Shown here piece after piece: positions 1-6,297 of a stretch of 11,267 nucleotides of DNA. A program made the translations under genes and the position numbers. This DNA comes from JAKBCQ01 sp021807585. GTDB taxonomy: Bacteria > Planctomycetota > Planctomycetia > Isosphaerales > Isosphaeraceae. The stretch lies in contig DAHWFG010000613.1 in the NCBI GenBank assembly GCA_027325115.1, positions 1 through 11,267 of the forward strand. Direction: 5' to 3'. The notes under the pieces were generated by a model. The model did not search any database and was not told the origin of the DNA. It saw only the letters and a program-made list of their open reading frames with translations. Numbering within the stretch: the stretch's first letter is position 1; each line of letters opens with the position of its first letter.

Positions 1-112
1 CGATCCACTTCGGCACGATCAAACTCGGAAACGCGCGCCGCTGTGGTTCAAACAACCGCTCGTCGGCCGCCATACCCGGGATCATGATCCATCGTCTTTC
101 ATCGGATATCAT
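1..112 (-). CDS. Probable alpha/beta hydrolase, N-terminal fragment cut by window edge
   Basis: Reading the minus strand from 112 to the window edge gives 37 open codons with no stop. The peptide contains GMAADERLFEPQRRAFPSLI followed by VPKWI, which resembles the opening of alpha/beta-fold hydrolases, where a short strand ending in a PGM-type loop is followed by a DxRLF helix. The catalytic serine, acid and histidine would lie beyond the window, so the family is inferred from this stretch only and the substrate is unknown. The start is uncertain. ATG at 112 lies 14 bases after a GGAGG (127-131). An in-frame TTG at 121 has a 5-base spacing, and an ATG at 85 sits directly before the conserved part. 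The gene is divergent from the HEAT-repeat gene. Confidence 0.5.
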   Translation of the reverse strand, partial: MISDERRWIMIPGMAADERLFEPQRRAFPSLIVPKWI

Positions 113-179
113 GTGATCCAACGCATCCTCCCTCTTGTTCAATTTCAGCGATCCGCCCGCGTTTTCGATCCGACGATCC

Positions 180-208
180 TTGACGTTCGCTCGGGCGCGT
201 GCTACAAA
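180..208 (+). promoter_or_regulatory. Candidate sigma70-type promoter for the HEAT-repeat gene
   Basis: TTGACG (180-185) and TACAAA (203-208) are separated by exactly 17 bases. They match the -35 consensus at 5 of 6 positions and the -10 consensus at 4 of 6. Transcription would start near 215, leaving a leader of about 120 bases before the HEAT gene. The rest of 113-322 shows no convincing gene. The match could be chance, since planctomycete promoters are poorly defined. Confidence 0.35.
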
Positions 209-337
209 GTTCGGATGTCTCGTCGATCATGAAAAGGGTCGGGTCGACGATTTCATTCAATCGATTCTCAACGTTGTCTTTATATCTGTATTTCATCTTC
301 GCGATTCGACGATCACGACCGCGTGGAATCAAAGCTC

Positions 338-1765
338 ATGCGCGACGAACCGAAGCGACGAAGAAGAATGTTCGGCCCGGCGACTTTCGTCACTTTGATC
401 CTGGCGCTCGTCATTTACGCCTGGGTCGCGATCCGTCCTTGGGCGACCACCCAATATCGACGGTGGTCGCTTTTGCGTCAATTGCGAGCCTCGAACTTCG
501 CCGATCGAATCGCGATCCAAGCCGCATTGACGCGGGAAATCCGCTCGGGGATGAAAATCGATCTCGATCAAGCTCTTGAAGATCCCGACCCGCGGATTCG
601 CGAACTCGCTCTCACCCTCGCGATCGAAGCTCATTGGGGAAGTATAAAAGCGTATCCAAAATTGTTGCTCGCCCTCGCCGACCGCGACGCGTCGGTTCGA
701 GAAACAGCACTTTTAGAAATATCAGCATTTAATCGCATGAATCGAGATCGGATCTCTCCGAGCATCCGGGAGGGATCGATCGGAAGGATCAAAGCTCTGA
801 TCAACGATCGCGACGGCGGCGTTCGATTCGCCGTGATTCATGCGCTTTCGGGGGCGCCGACCGAATATGAACTTTACCGAAAGACGATCGAATCGGCGAC
901 GAACGATCCCGATCGAAGGGTTCGTAACGCCGCCTGGACCGCGATCATCGAGGTCGATCCCGACCTCGATCGCCGGTTCCTCGCAATGCATTCGCTTCTT
1001 CGCGATCCTCAATTCGAGCGGTGGGAATTCGAATCGGTGCTGAATCTCATTCATTTTAAAAAAGATCAATCGATGCGAACAAGCTCGGGTTTAGATTTGT
1101 TCCTCAACGATCTGGTTTCGGGAGATCCTCGAACGCGAGAATTATGCGTCGAGGCTCTCGCGCGCATGTCGCGATTTTTTAGCGAGTCGTCGGCGATCGC
1201 GATCGATCGTTCGCGAAGTGATAATAATGCTTTCACCATAAATGTGGATTTTTTAATATCGCGTAAGATCATCCCGGCGCTTTTGAAGGCGCTTCGCGAT
1301 CCCGACGGATCGGTTCGACTCGCCGCGGCGGGCTTGCTCGCGATTGAACCTTACGCTGCGCATTCCGTCGATCAATCGATCGTCGACAAAGCATTATTCG
1401 ATATCGTTGTGGATCGGTCGTTGAACGAATCGATGCGCGGGTTCGCGTGCCGTCGGCTCGTTTCTCACTTGCCAAAAAGTTTACGATTTTTCCAGGATCT
1501 GTTCACGAGCGATTCGGTCCTGGGAACGAGGCTACTTCACGACGAGATTCTGAGGGAACTGACCGTGCGCGGCTCCGACGCCAAAGCCGCGATCCCTTAT
1601 TTGCTTGATCTCGCAAGGAGATCCGGACCCGCGCGCAATCTCGCCTACCTCGCTCTCCACGCGATCGACCCCGCCGCGGTCGACGAGATCGAATCAAGCG
1701 ACGCGACCGATAAAGCCAAATCTCTTGACCGCCCCAATTCGAAGATCATCCAAAAAAAAAGGTGA
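338..1765 (+). CDS. Membrane-anchored HEAT-repeat protein
   Basis: This protein of about 475 residues opens with a basic cluster (KRRRR) and one hydrophobic segment (about residues 12-32 from this start), followed by a long alpha-helical repeat region. The pattern D-P/R-D-x-x-VR-x-x-A, typical of HEAT repeats, recurs at least six times, for example EDPDPRIRELAL, ADRDASVRETAL, NDRDGGVRFAV, NDPDRRVRNAAW and RDPDGSVRLAAA. Such repeats form a protein-binding solenoid with no enzyme activity of their own, so a scaffold or binding role at the membrane is the inference. The partner is unknown. ATG 338 was chosen over an in-frame GTG at 323 because GTG 323 has no Shine-Dalgarno match, while GGA lies about 10 bases before 338. 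The gene ends in a run of nine A just before its TGA. It converges on the sensor kinase gene. Related HEAT proteins are numerous in planctomycetes. Confidence 0.85.
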   Translation: MRDEPKRRRRMFGPATFVTLILALVIYAWVAIRPWATTQYRRWSLLRQLRASNFADRIAIQAALTREIRSGMKIDLDQALEDPDPRIRELALTLAIEAHWGSIKAYPKLLLALADRDASVRETALLEISAFNRMNRDRISPSIREGSIGRIKALINDRDGGVRFAVIHALSGAPTEYELYRKTIESATNDPDRRVRNAAWTAIIEVDPDLDRRFLAMHSLLRDPQFERWEFESVLNLIHFKKDQSMRTSSGLDLFLNDLVSGDPRTRELCVEALARMSRFFSESSAIAIDRSRSDNNAFTINVDFLISRKIIPALLKALRDPDGSVRLAAAGLLAIEPYAAHSVDQSIVDKALFDIVVDRSLNESMRGFACRRLVSHLPKSLRFFQDLFTSDSVLGTRLLHDEILRELTVRGSDAKAAIPYLLDLARRSGPARNLAYLALHAIDPAAVDEIESSDATDKAKSLDRPNSKIIQKKR

Positions 1766-1824
1766 ATCGCCGCGAGAACGAGACGACCGCCGAGCCCGAC
1801 TAGATCGCATTAAAAAAGTAAGTA

Positions 1825-1845
1825 TCGTCCGAATCCGCCGGACGA
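1825..1845. terminator. Hairpin between convergent genes, probable bidirectional terminator
   Basis: TCGTCCG (1825-1831) and CGGACGA (1839-1845) form a perfect 7-bp stem around a 7-base loop. It lies directly after the kinase stop codon (1849-1851, minus strand). Read on the minus strand, the stem is followed about nine bases later by a run of six T (1812-1817 on the plus strand), the layout of a Rho-independent terminator. On the plus strand the tail is only weakly T-rich, so it is a weaker terminator for the HEAT gene. Confidence 0.5.
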
Positions 1846-1848
1846 CTT

Positions 1849-4221
1849 TCATTCCTTCTCATCAAAAAACGTCGATAAGAGATCCATAACCTTGACAAAA
1901 TCGACGGGCTTCGTCATATGCGAATCGAAGCCCGATTCTTGCGCGAGTCGGATGTCCGAGTCTTGTCCGTACCCCGTCATCGCGACGATTTTGACCTTTT
2001 TCAGATCGGGTAGGAGCCGCAATCGACGCGCGACTTCGTAGCCGTTGATTCCCGGCAAACCGATATCGAGCAGTACGACATTCGGACGATGAGAAGCGGC
2101 GATGTCGAGCGCGCTCGCGCCCGCGTAGGCCGTCCTGACGTTGTGCCCTGAGAAACGGAGCAGCTTCGCCAGAATGTCGGTCGAATCGACGTTGTCGTCG
2201 ACGACGAGCACGCGTAAACCCGTCGTCGCATGATCATCGTGTTTTGCGTGATGAGCCTCGGACCGGCTCGTCAAGTTCGGCGAGACGGGGAGGCGGACGG
2301 TGAACTCGCTTCCACGCCCGATTCCTTCGCTGTGCGCCTCGACCTTGCCGCGATGCATCTCGACGAGATGCTTGACGAGCGATAGACCGATCCCGAGCCC
2401 TCCCTCGGCGCGATCGAGCGACCTCCTCGCCTGTGTGAATAGGTCGAAGACATGAGGGAGCAGCTCGCTCGCGATGCCGACGCCCGTATCGCGCACTCGA
2501 AGTACCATCTCATGCCCCTCTTGATGGATGTTCAACCGGATCGTTCCTCCCTCGTCGGTGTATTTTGCGGCGTTGTTGAGGATGTTCACGACGACCTGCT
2601 CCATCCGGGTCGGGTCGGCTTGAATCCAGATTGGATCATCGGGAGACGATACGATCAATTCATGACGGCGACGATCGATAAGCGGACGAATCGATTCGAC
2701 GGCGCGATCGACGATGATTCTCATGTCCAACTGTTCCTGATGGAGTCGGACGCGACCCGTGCTGATGCGGGAGACTTCGAGCAAGTCGTCGACCAGCCGT
2801 GACAGTTGCCCGACTTGACGTTCGATGATGCCGCGAGCCTCTTTCTGGATGAGGTTTTCCACTTTTTGGAGCCGGAGCAGATGCACGGCGTTGAGGATCG
2901 GCGAGAGGGGGTTGCGGAGCTCGTGCGAGAGCATCGCCAGGAACTCGTCCTTGCGACGGTGGAGGTCGGCCAAAGCCGCGGCCTGTTCGCGCGTTTCTCG
3001 TTCCAATCGAGTTCGTTCGGTGATGTCACGGATGTTGCATTGAACGACTTCGTGATGATCCATCTGGTAGATATTGCTGACGAATTCGACCTCGGACTTC
3101 AGTCCATTCTTGGATTGGAGCGGCAGGTGATCGTAGCGAATGTAGCCGTTTCGCCTCAGTTCCTCGTAAGATTCCCGGTTCGCCTCGACGTCCTTGAACA
3201 AACCGATCTCCCACAGTTCCTTACCCAAAAACTCGTCGTGCTCGTAACCCAAAAGCCCGCTCATGAACGGGTTGGCGTCGATGATTTTACCGCTATCGGA
3301 GTCGAGGATGAGGATTCCGTCCTTGGCGGTTTGGAAGAGACGCCGATACTTGATCTCGGAATCACGTAATCGTATTTCGGCGCGTTTTCGTTCGGTAACG
3401 TCCTCAATCGCCAGAAGGATCAGCTCGGGGCCGCTATCGATCGAGACGAACCGGCGCGCGTTGAGCAGCATCGTCCTGGAGCCGAGCGTCTTGAAATGAT
3501 GCTCAACCTCAAAATTCTCGATCGGGTGATGATCGTCCAGAACGTCGTCGAGCAAAATCCGGAGCCGGGGAATGTTCCATTCGCCGTTCCCCAACTCGTG
3601 GACGAATCGTCCCTCGGTCTGCTCCTTCGTAACCTGAAAGGTATGATAAAATGCGGAATTCGCCGTTTTAACAATCAAGCTTTTATCAAGGACGAGGAAC
3701 GGCTCGCGCAAGGTTGAGATGATATTTTGAGAGAAAGCGAGTGAATCTTTGATTTCGAGTTCTTGCCGTCTTCGTTCGGTGATGTCGCGAAAGACGAGGA
3801 CGACTCCGGCGACTTTTCCCGCGGCGTTGCGGATCGGCGCGGCGCTATCGTCGATCGGCCTTTCGATACCGTCTTTGGCGATGAGTAAGGTGTGGTTCGC
3901 GAGGCCTACGACCACTCCTTCGCGGAACGCTCGGTCGGCGGGATTCTCGACAGGTAAGCGGGTTTCCTCGTTGACGATCCGAAAGACCTGATCGAGCGGC
4001 GTTCCCTTCGCCTCCAGAGTCGACCAACCCGTCAACTCCTGGGCTACTGGGTTTAAGAATGTGATTTTACCGTCGACACCCGTCGTGATCACCGCGTCGC
4101 CGATGCTCTCGAGCGTGACGCGGAGCCATTCGCGCTGTTCGTAAATCGCGTCGGCGCTCGCATCCCGTACGTTCCCGCGGTCGTCGATCGGATTATCGCC
4201 ACCATATGACTTTATGCTCAT
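1849..4221 (-). CDS. Soluble hybrid sensor histidine kinase, PAS-PAS-PAS-HisKA-HATPase-REC
   Basis: This 790-residue kinase senses a signal through PAS domains, autophosphorylates on histidine and passes the phosphate to its own receiver domain. The three PAS domains span roughly residues 28-150, 160-280 and 285-405, each ending in a DITER/DVTER-type motif. HisKA carries H433 in FLAMLSHELRNPLSPI. The ATPase domain shows the N box NILNNAAKYT (546-555), G1 DTGVGI (578-583) and G2 GGLGIGLSLVK (607-617). The receiver has the acidic pair D675/D676, phosphoacceptor D719 in LLDIGLPGINGYEV, T749 and K771. All key residues are present, so the protein looks active. There is no signal peptide or membrane span, so the signal is probably cytoplasmic; no LOV cysteine motif is visible. 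No phosphotransfer or DNA-binding partner is encoded nearby. The Shine-Dalgarno is weak (GAAAGAAAA before ATG). It is divergent from the desaturase and convergent with the HEAT gene. Confidence 0.95.
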   Translation of the reverse strand: MSIKSYGGDNPIDDRGNVRDASADAIYEQREWLRVTLESIGDAVITTGVDGKITFLNPVAQELTGWSTLEAKGTPLDQVFRIVNEETRLPVENPADRAFREGVVVGLANHTLLIAKDGIERPIDDSAAPIRNAAGKVAGVVLVFRDITERRRQELEIKDSLAFSQNIISTLREPFLVLDKSLIVKTANSAFYHTFQVTKEQTEGRFVHELGNGEWNIPRLRILLDDVLDDHHPIENFEVEHHFKTLGSRTMLLNARRFVSIDSGPELILLAIEDVTERKRAEIRLRDSEIKYRRLFQTAKDGILILDSDSGKIIDANPFMSGLLGYEHDEFLGKELWEIGLFKDVEANRESYEELRRNGYIRYDHLPLQSKNGLKSEVEFVSNIYQMDHHEVVQCNIRDITERTRLERETREQAAALADLHRRKDEFLAMLSHELRNPLSPILNAVHLLRLQKVENLIQKEARGIIERQVGQLSRLVDDLLEVSRISTGRVRLHQEQLDMRIIVDRAVESIRPLIDRRRHELIVSSPDDPIWIQADPTRMEQVVVNILNNAAKYTDEGGTIRLNIHQEGHEMVLRVRDTGVGIASELLPHVFDLFTQARRSLDRAEGGLGIGLSLVKHLVEMHRGKVEAHSEGIGRGSEFTVRLPVSPNLTSRSEAHHAKHDDHATTGLRVLVVDDNVDSTDILAKLLRFSGHNVRTAYAGASALDIAASHRPNVVLLDIGLPGINGYEVARRLRLLPDLKKVKIVAMTGYGQDSDIRLAQESGFDSHMTKPVDFVKVMDLLSTFFDEKE

Positions 4222-4265
4222 GATTGATTTTCTTTCATTTTTTTAGAAATCCGTTCGACGATTGA

Positions 4266-4295
4266 ATTTTACACGAAGCGGAGGAGTCGAGACAA
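4266..4295 (-). promoter_or_regulatory. Candidate promoter of the sensor kinase gene
   Basis: On the minus strand, TTGTCT (4295-4290) and TAAAAT (4271-4266) are separated by 18 bases. They match the -35 at 4 of 6 positions and the -10 at 5 of 6. Transcription would start near 4258, about 37 bases before the kinase ATG, a normal distance. This is a pattern match only. Confidence 0.4.
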
Positions 4296-4366
4296 TCAGG
4301 AAGACTTCGGCTTCAATTTTGCTTGAGTGATTATTGGGACCTTGCCGATGTGAAGGCGGACCAATA

Positions 4367-4375
4367 TGCTATAAC
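4367..4375 (+). promoter_or_regulatory. Candidate extended -10 promoter of the desaturase gene
   Basis: TGCTATAAC (4367-4375) matches the extended -10 form TGnTATAAT at all but the last base. No good -35 lies at normal spacing, which is typical of extended -10 promoters; TTGCCG at 4342 is 22 bases away. Transcription would start near 4382 and give a leader of about 33 bases. Together with the kinase promoter at 4266-4295 it fills most of the 193-bp divergent region, so one bound regulator could affect both genes. Confidence 0.4.
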
Positions 4376-4414
4376 GTTTGACTTCCAGAACTTTGGTGAA
4401 TTGCGAAGAAATTC

Positions 4415-5389
4415 ATGATCGACCCTGTTGAGTTGATTGAGAAGACGGTGTTACCGGTCGCCGATCCCGACGCCGATTTGCCGATCGCGTGCGCGTCGCC
4501 CGAGCGGATTTCGATGGCGGTTCGGTTGGCGGTTTTGATTGTGATCCTCGTTCCGCTTTTGGGCGTGGCGGCCGCGCCGTTTATCGTCTGGGGCTGGGGT
4601 TTTCGTTGGACCGATTTGGGTCTGTTGTTGAGCCTGTATGTGCTGACGGCGTTGGGCATTACGGTCGGTTATCATCGGCTTTTCGTGCACCGTTCTTTCG
4701 AGACGAACATCGTCGTCAAGTTCGTATTTGCTGTTCTGGGTTCGATGGCGGTTCAAGGGCCGCTCTTGAAGTGGGTGGCGATGCACAGGCGACACCACCA
4801 GCATTCGGACAAGGCGGGCGATCCTCATTCGCCGCACGGTGAAACCGCGGGAATCATCGGCGTCCTGCGGGGCGCATGGCACGCGCACATCGGCTGGATG
4901 TTCGATCCCGATCCCCCCGATCTCGAATTGTACGTGCAAGATTTGCGCCGTAGCCGCGCGTTGCGGATTGAGAACGCGTTGTTCCCCGTTTGGGCGGCGC
5001 TCGGGTTATTGATTCCGGCGGTTTTGGGAGGATTGCTTACCAAAACCTGGTCGGGGGTTTGGACGGGGCTGATCTGGGGCGGGCTGGTGCGCGTTTTTTT
5101 GGTGCATCATGTGACGTGGAGCGTCAATTCGGCGTGCCATTTATGGGGATTGAGGCCGTACCAAAGCAACGACGAAAGCCGGAACAACGCGGTGTTCGGC
5201 GTGCTGGCGATGGGTGAGGGTTGGCACAACACCCACCACGCGTTTCCAACCTCGGCGCGGCACGGATTAAAATGGTGGCAAATCGATATAAGTTATTGGG
5301 TTATCTGGATGCTCGCCCGCCTGGGGCTCGCATGGGACGTCAAGCTCCCCTCGACGCAGGCGGAACTTCGAATGCGAAGAACATCCTGA
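4415..5389 (+). CDS. Acyl-CoA (delta-9 type) fatty acid desaturase
   Basis: This is a membrane di-iron enzyme that places a cis double bond in a fatty acyl chain using oxygen and electrons from a redox partner. Its 324 residues carry the three histidine boxes of the family: HRLFVH (87-92), HRRHH (124-128) and HNTHH (271-275) within GEGWHNTHHAFP. Hydrophobic spans lie around residues 36-60, 65-84, 101-118, 188-206 and 212-230, matching the usual paired transmembrane helices. No cytochrome b5 domain is fused, so the electron donor is separate. Position specificity is not readable from sequence; delta-9 is inferred from the stearoyl-CoA-desaturase-like boxes. The likely role is tuning membrane fluidity. 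ATG 4415 has only a weak Shine-Dalgarno (GAAG). The gene is divergent from the sensor kinase and convergent with nadD. GATC sites are sparser here than in the HEAT gene. Confidence 0.93.
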   Translation: MIDPVELIEKTVLPVADPDADLPIACASPERISMAVRLAVLIVILVPLLGVAAAPFIVWGWGFRWTDLGLLLSLYVLTALGITVGYHRLFVHRSFETNIVVKFVFAVLGSMAVQGPLLKWVAMHRRHHQHSDKAGDPHSPHGETAGIIGVLRGAWHAHIGWMFDPDPPDLELYVQDLRRSRALRIENALFPVWAALGLLIPAVLGGLLTKTWSGVWTGLIWGGLVRVFLVHHVTWSVNSACHLWGLRPYQSNDESRNNAVFGVLAMGEGWHNTHHAFPTSARHGLKWWQIDISYWVIWMLARLGLAWDVKLPSTQAELRMRRTS

Positions 5390-5425
5390 TTTTACCGGCA
5401 TGATTCTATATAGATGTTATGCCCG

Positions 5426-5444
5426 ATCGCGCGGTCCGCGTGAT
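5426..5444. repeat. Near-palindromic hairpin after the desaturase gene
   Basis: ATCGCGCG and CGCGTGAT flank a GTC loop, giving an 8-bp stem with one G-U pair in RNA. It lies 37 bases beyond the desaturase stop and directly before a second, larger hairpin (5449-5500). It probably contributes to transcription termination or mRNA 3' end stability. No T-run follows it. Confidence 0.35.
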
Positions 5445-5448
5445 TCGC

Positions 5449-5500
5449 AAGCCGACCCTCGCCGCGCATTCGGTTCGTTGAAAAACGCGGCGATCGGCTT
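5449..5500. terminator. Two-segment hairpin between convergent desaturase and nadD genes
   Basis: AAGCCGA (5449-5455) pairs perfectly with TCGGCTT (5494-5500), and inside it CGCCGCG (5460-5466) pairs with CGCGGCG (5486-5492). The two 7-bp stems are separated by a small internal loop (CCCT against A) and close a 19-base loop. The position between two converging stop codons fits a bidirectional terminator. No T-tract follows on either strand, so it is not a canonical intrinsic terminator and may act with Rho or as a 3' end stabiliser. Confidence 0.45.
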
Positions 5501-5535
5501 CCGCCCGGCGATCTCCGCTTATCATTCTCCGCTCG

Positions 5536-6123
5536 TCATGATTGATAAAGTTTTCGCAGACGTATGTATTCTTCGACGCCGCGCGGCGTGCGATAACGAA
5601 TCGTCGATCCCGCGGCGACGCGGTCGCGAAGATCGCGCGACGCGATCCCGATCGGAGGTATCTCGACATATTGATAAATCGCCGAAACGAGACGCGTGTC
5701 GGCGAGTTCGCTCGGCGGCGTCCAGCCGGGACGATTGACGACGACGAGCCGCGCCAACTCGACGATCCTCTCGGGCGAGCGCCACGACGCCAATTCGGTT
5801 AAACTGTCGCCGCCGATCAGGAAGAACAGCTCGTCCGAGGGGCGCGCGGCGCGAACTTGTTCGAGCGTTTCCACGCTGTAATGCGGACCGGGACGCTTTG
5901 TTTCGATGTCCGAAAGCTCAAACGACGCGTTGCCTGCGATTGCGATCTTCACCATCTCGAGTCGATCGTCGACATCGGTTCGACGCTCGCGTTTATGCGG
6001 GGGCTCGCCCGCGACGACGAACCAAACGCGATCAAGCCCGCACGCCTCGCGACACGTCTCGGCCAAGATCAGGTGACCGAGGTGGATCGGATCGAACGTT
6101 CCGCCGTATAACCCCAATCGCAT
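5536..6123 (-). CDS. nadD: Nicotinate-nucleotide adenylyltransferase
   Basis: NadD joins nicotinate mononucleotide and ATP to form deamido-NAD, the next-to-last step of NAD synthesis, in the cytoplasm. The 195-residue product has normal length. It opens with the nucleotidyltransferase signature GGTFDPIHLGH (7-17), including the HxGH motif (H14, H17). It also has PPHKR (41-45), FLIGGDSL (101-108) and a C-terminal SIRYRTPRGVEEYI segment. The usual ISSTxxR motif near the C terminus appears as IASRDLR (160-166), which keeps the arginine but lacks SST. This looks like a lineage variant, since everything else is intact. ATG 6123 is preceded by AGGCGG at a slightly long spacing. The common neighbours rsfS and proB/obgE are absent. 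The gene is convergent with the desaturase and divergent from priA. Confidence 0.95.
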   Translation of the reverse strand: MRLGLYGGTFDPIHLGHLILAETCREACGLDRVWFVVAGEPPHKRERRTDVDDRLEMVKIAIAGNASFELSDIETKRPGPHYSVETLEQVRAARPSDELFFLIGGDSLTELASWRSPERIVELARLVVVNRPGWTPPSELADTRLVSAIYQYVEIPPIGIASRDLRDRVAAGSTIRYRTPRGVEEYIRLRKLYQS

Positions 6124-6192
6124 TACATTCCGCCTACGTATAAGTTCAACATCTGTTTTGACCGATTGGAGCGACCGTCGATTTCCGGTGGA

Positions 6193-6209
6193 CGATTGGC
6201 GCCAAATCG
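6193..6209. promoter_or_regulatory. Palindrome in the nadD-priA divergent region, possible operator
   Basis: The 17-base element CGATTGGCGCCAAATCG contains a perfect 10-bp palindrome TTGGCGCCAA (6196-6205), with CGA and TCG extending the symmetry one base out of register. It sits near the middle of the 174-bp region from which nadD and priA are divergently transcribed, where a dimeric regulator could act on both. No regulator is identified, and no clear -35/-10 pair is seen in this region. Confidence 0.3.
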
Positions 6210-6297
6210 GTTGAAGTTGGTTCGGGCACGATCGTAATCGAAGACTGCGGTCGGCGCGGAGTGGCTAGAGGCGTCGCGGCGACGATAAGGCGGTCGA

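Noticed and set aside
199..579. 126-codon frame overlapping the start of the HEAT gene
   Set aside because: It has Arg/Ser-rich shadow composition, overlaps a gene with clear repeats and has no ribosome binding site.
2806..3369. 187-codon plus-strand frame opposite the sensor kinase
   Set aside because: It mirrors the PAS and HisKA coding region and has no ribosome binding site or domain of its own.
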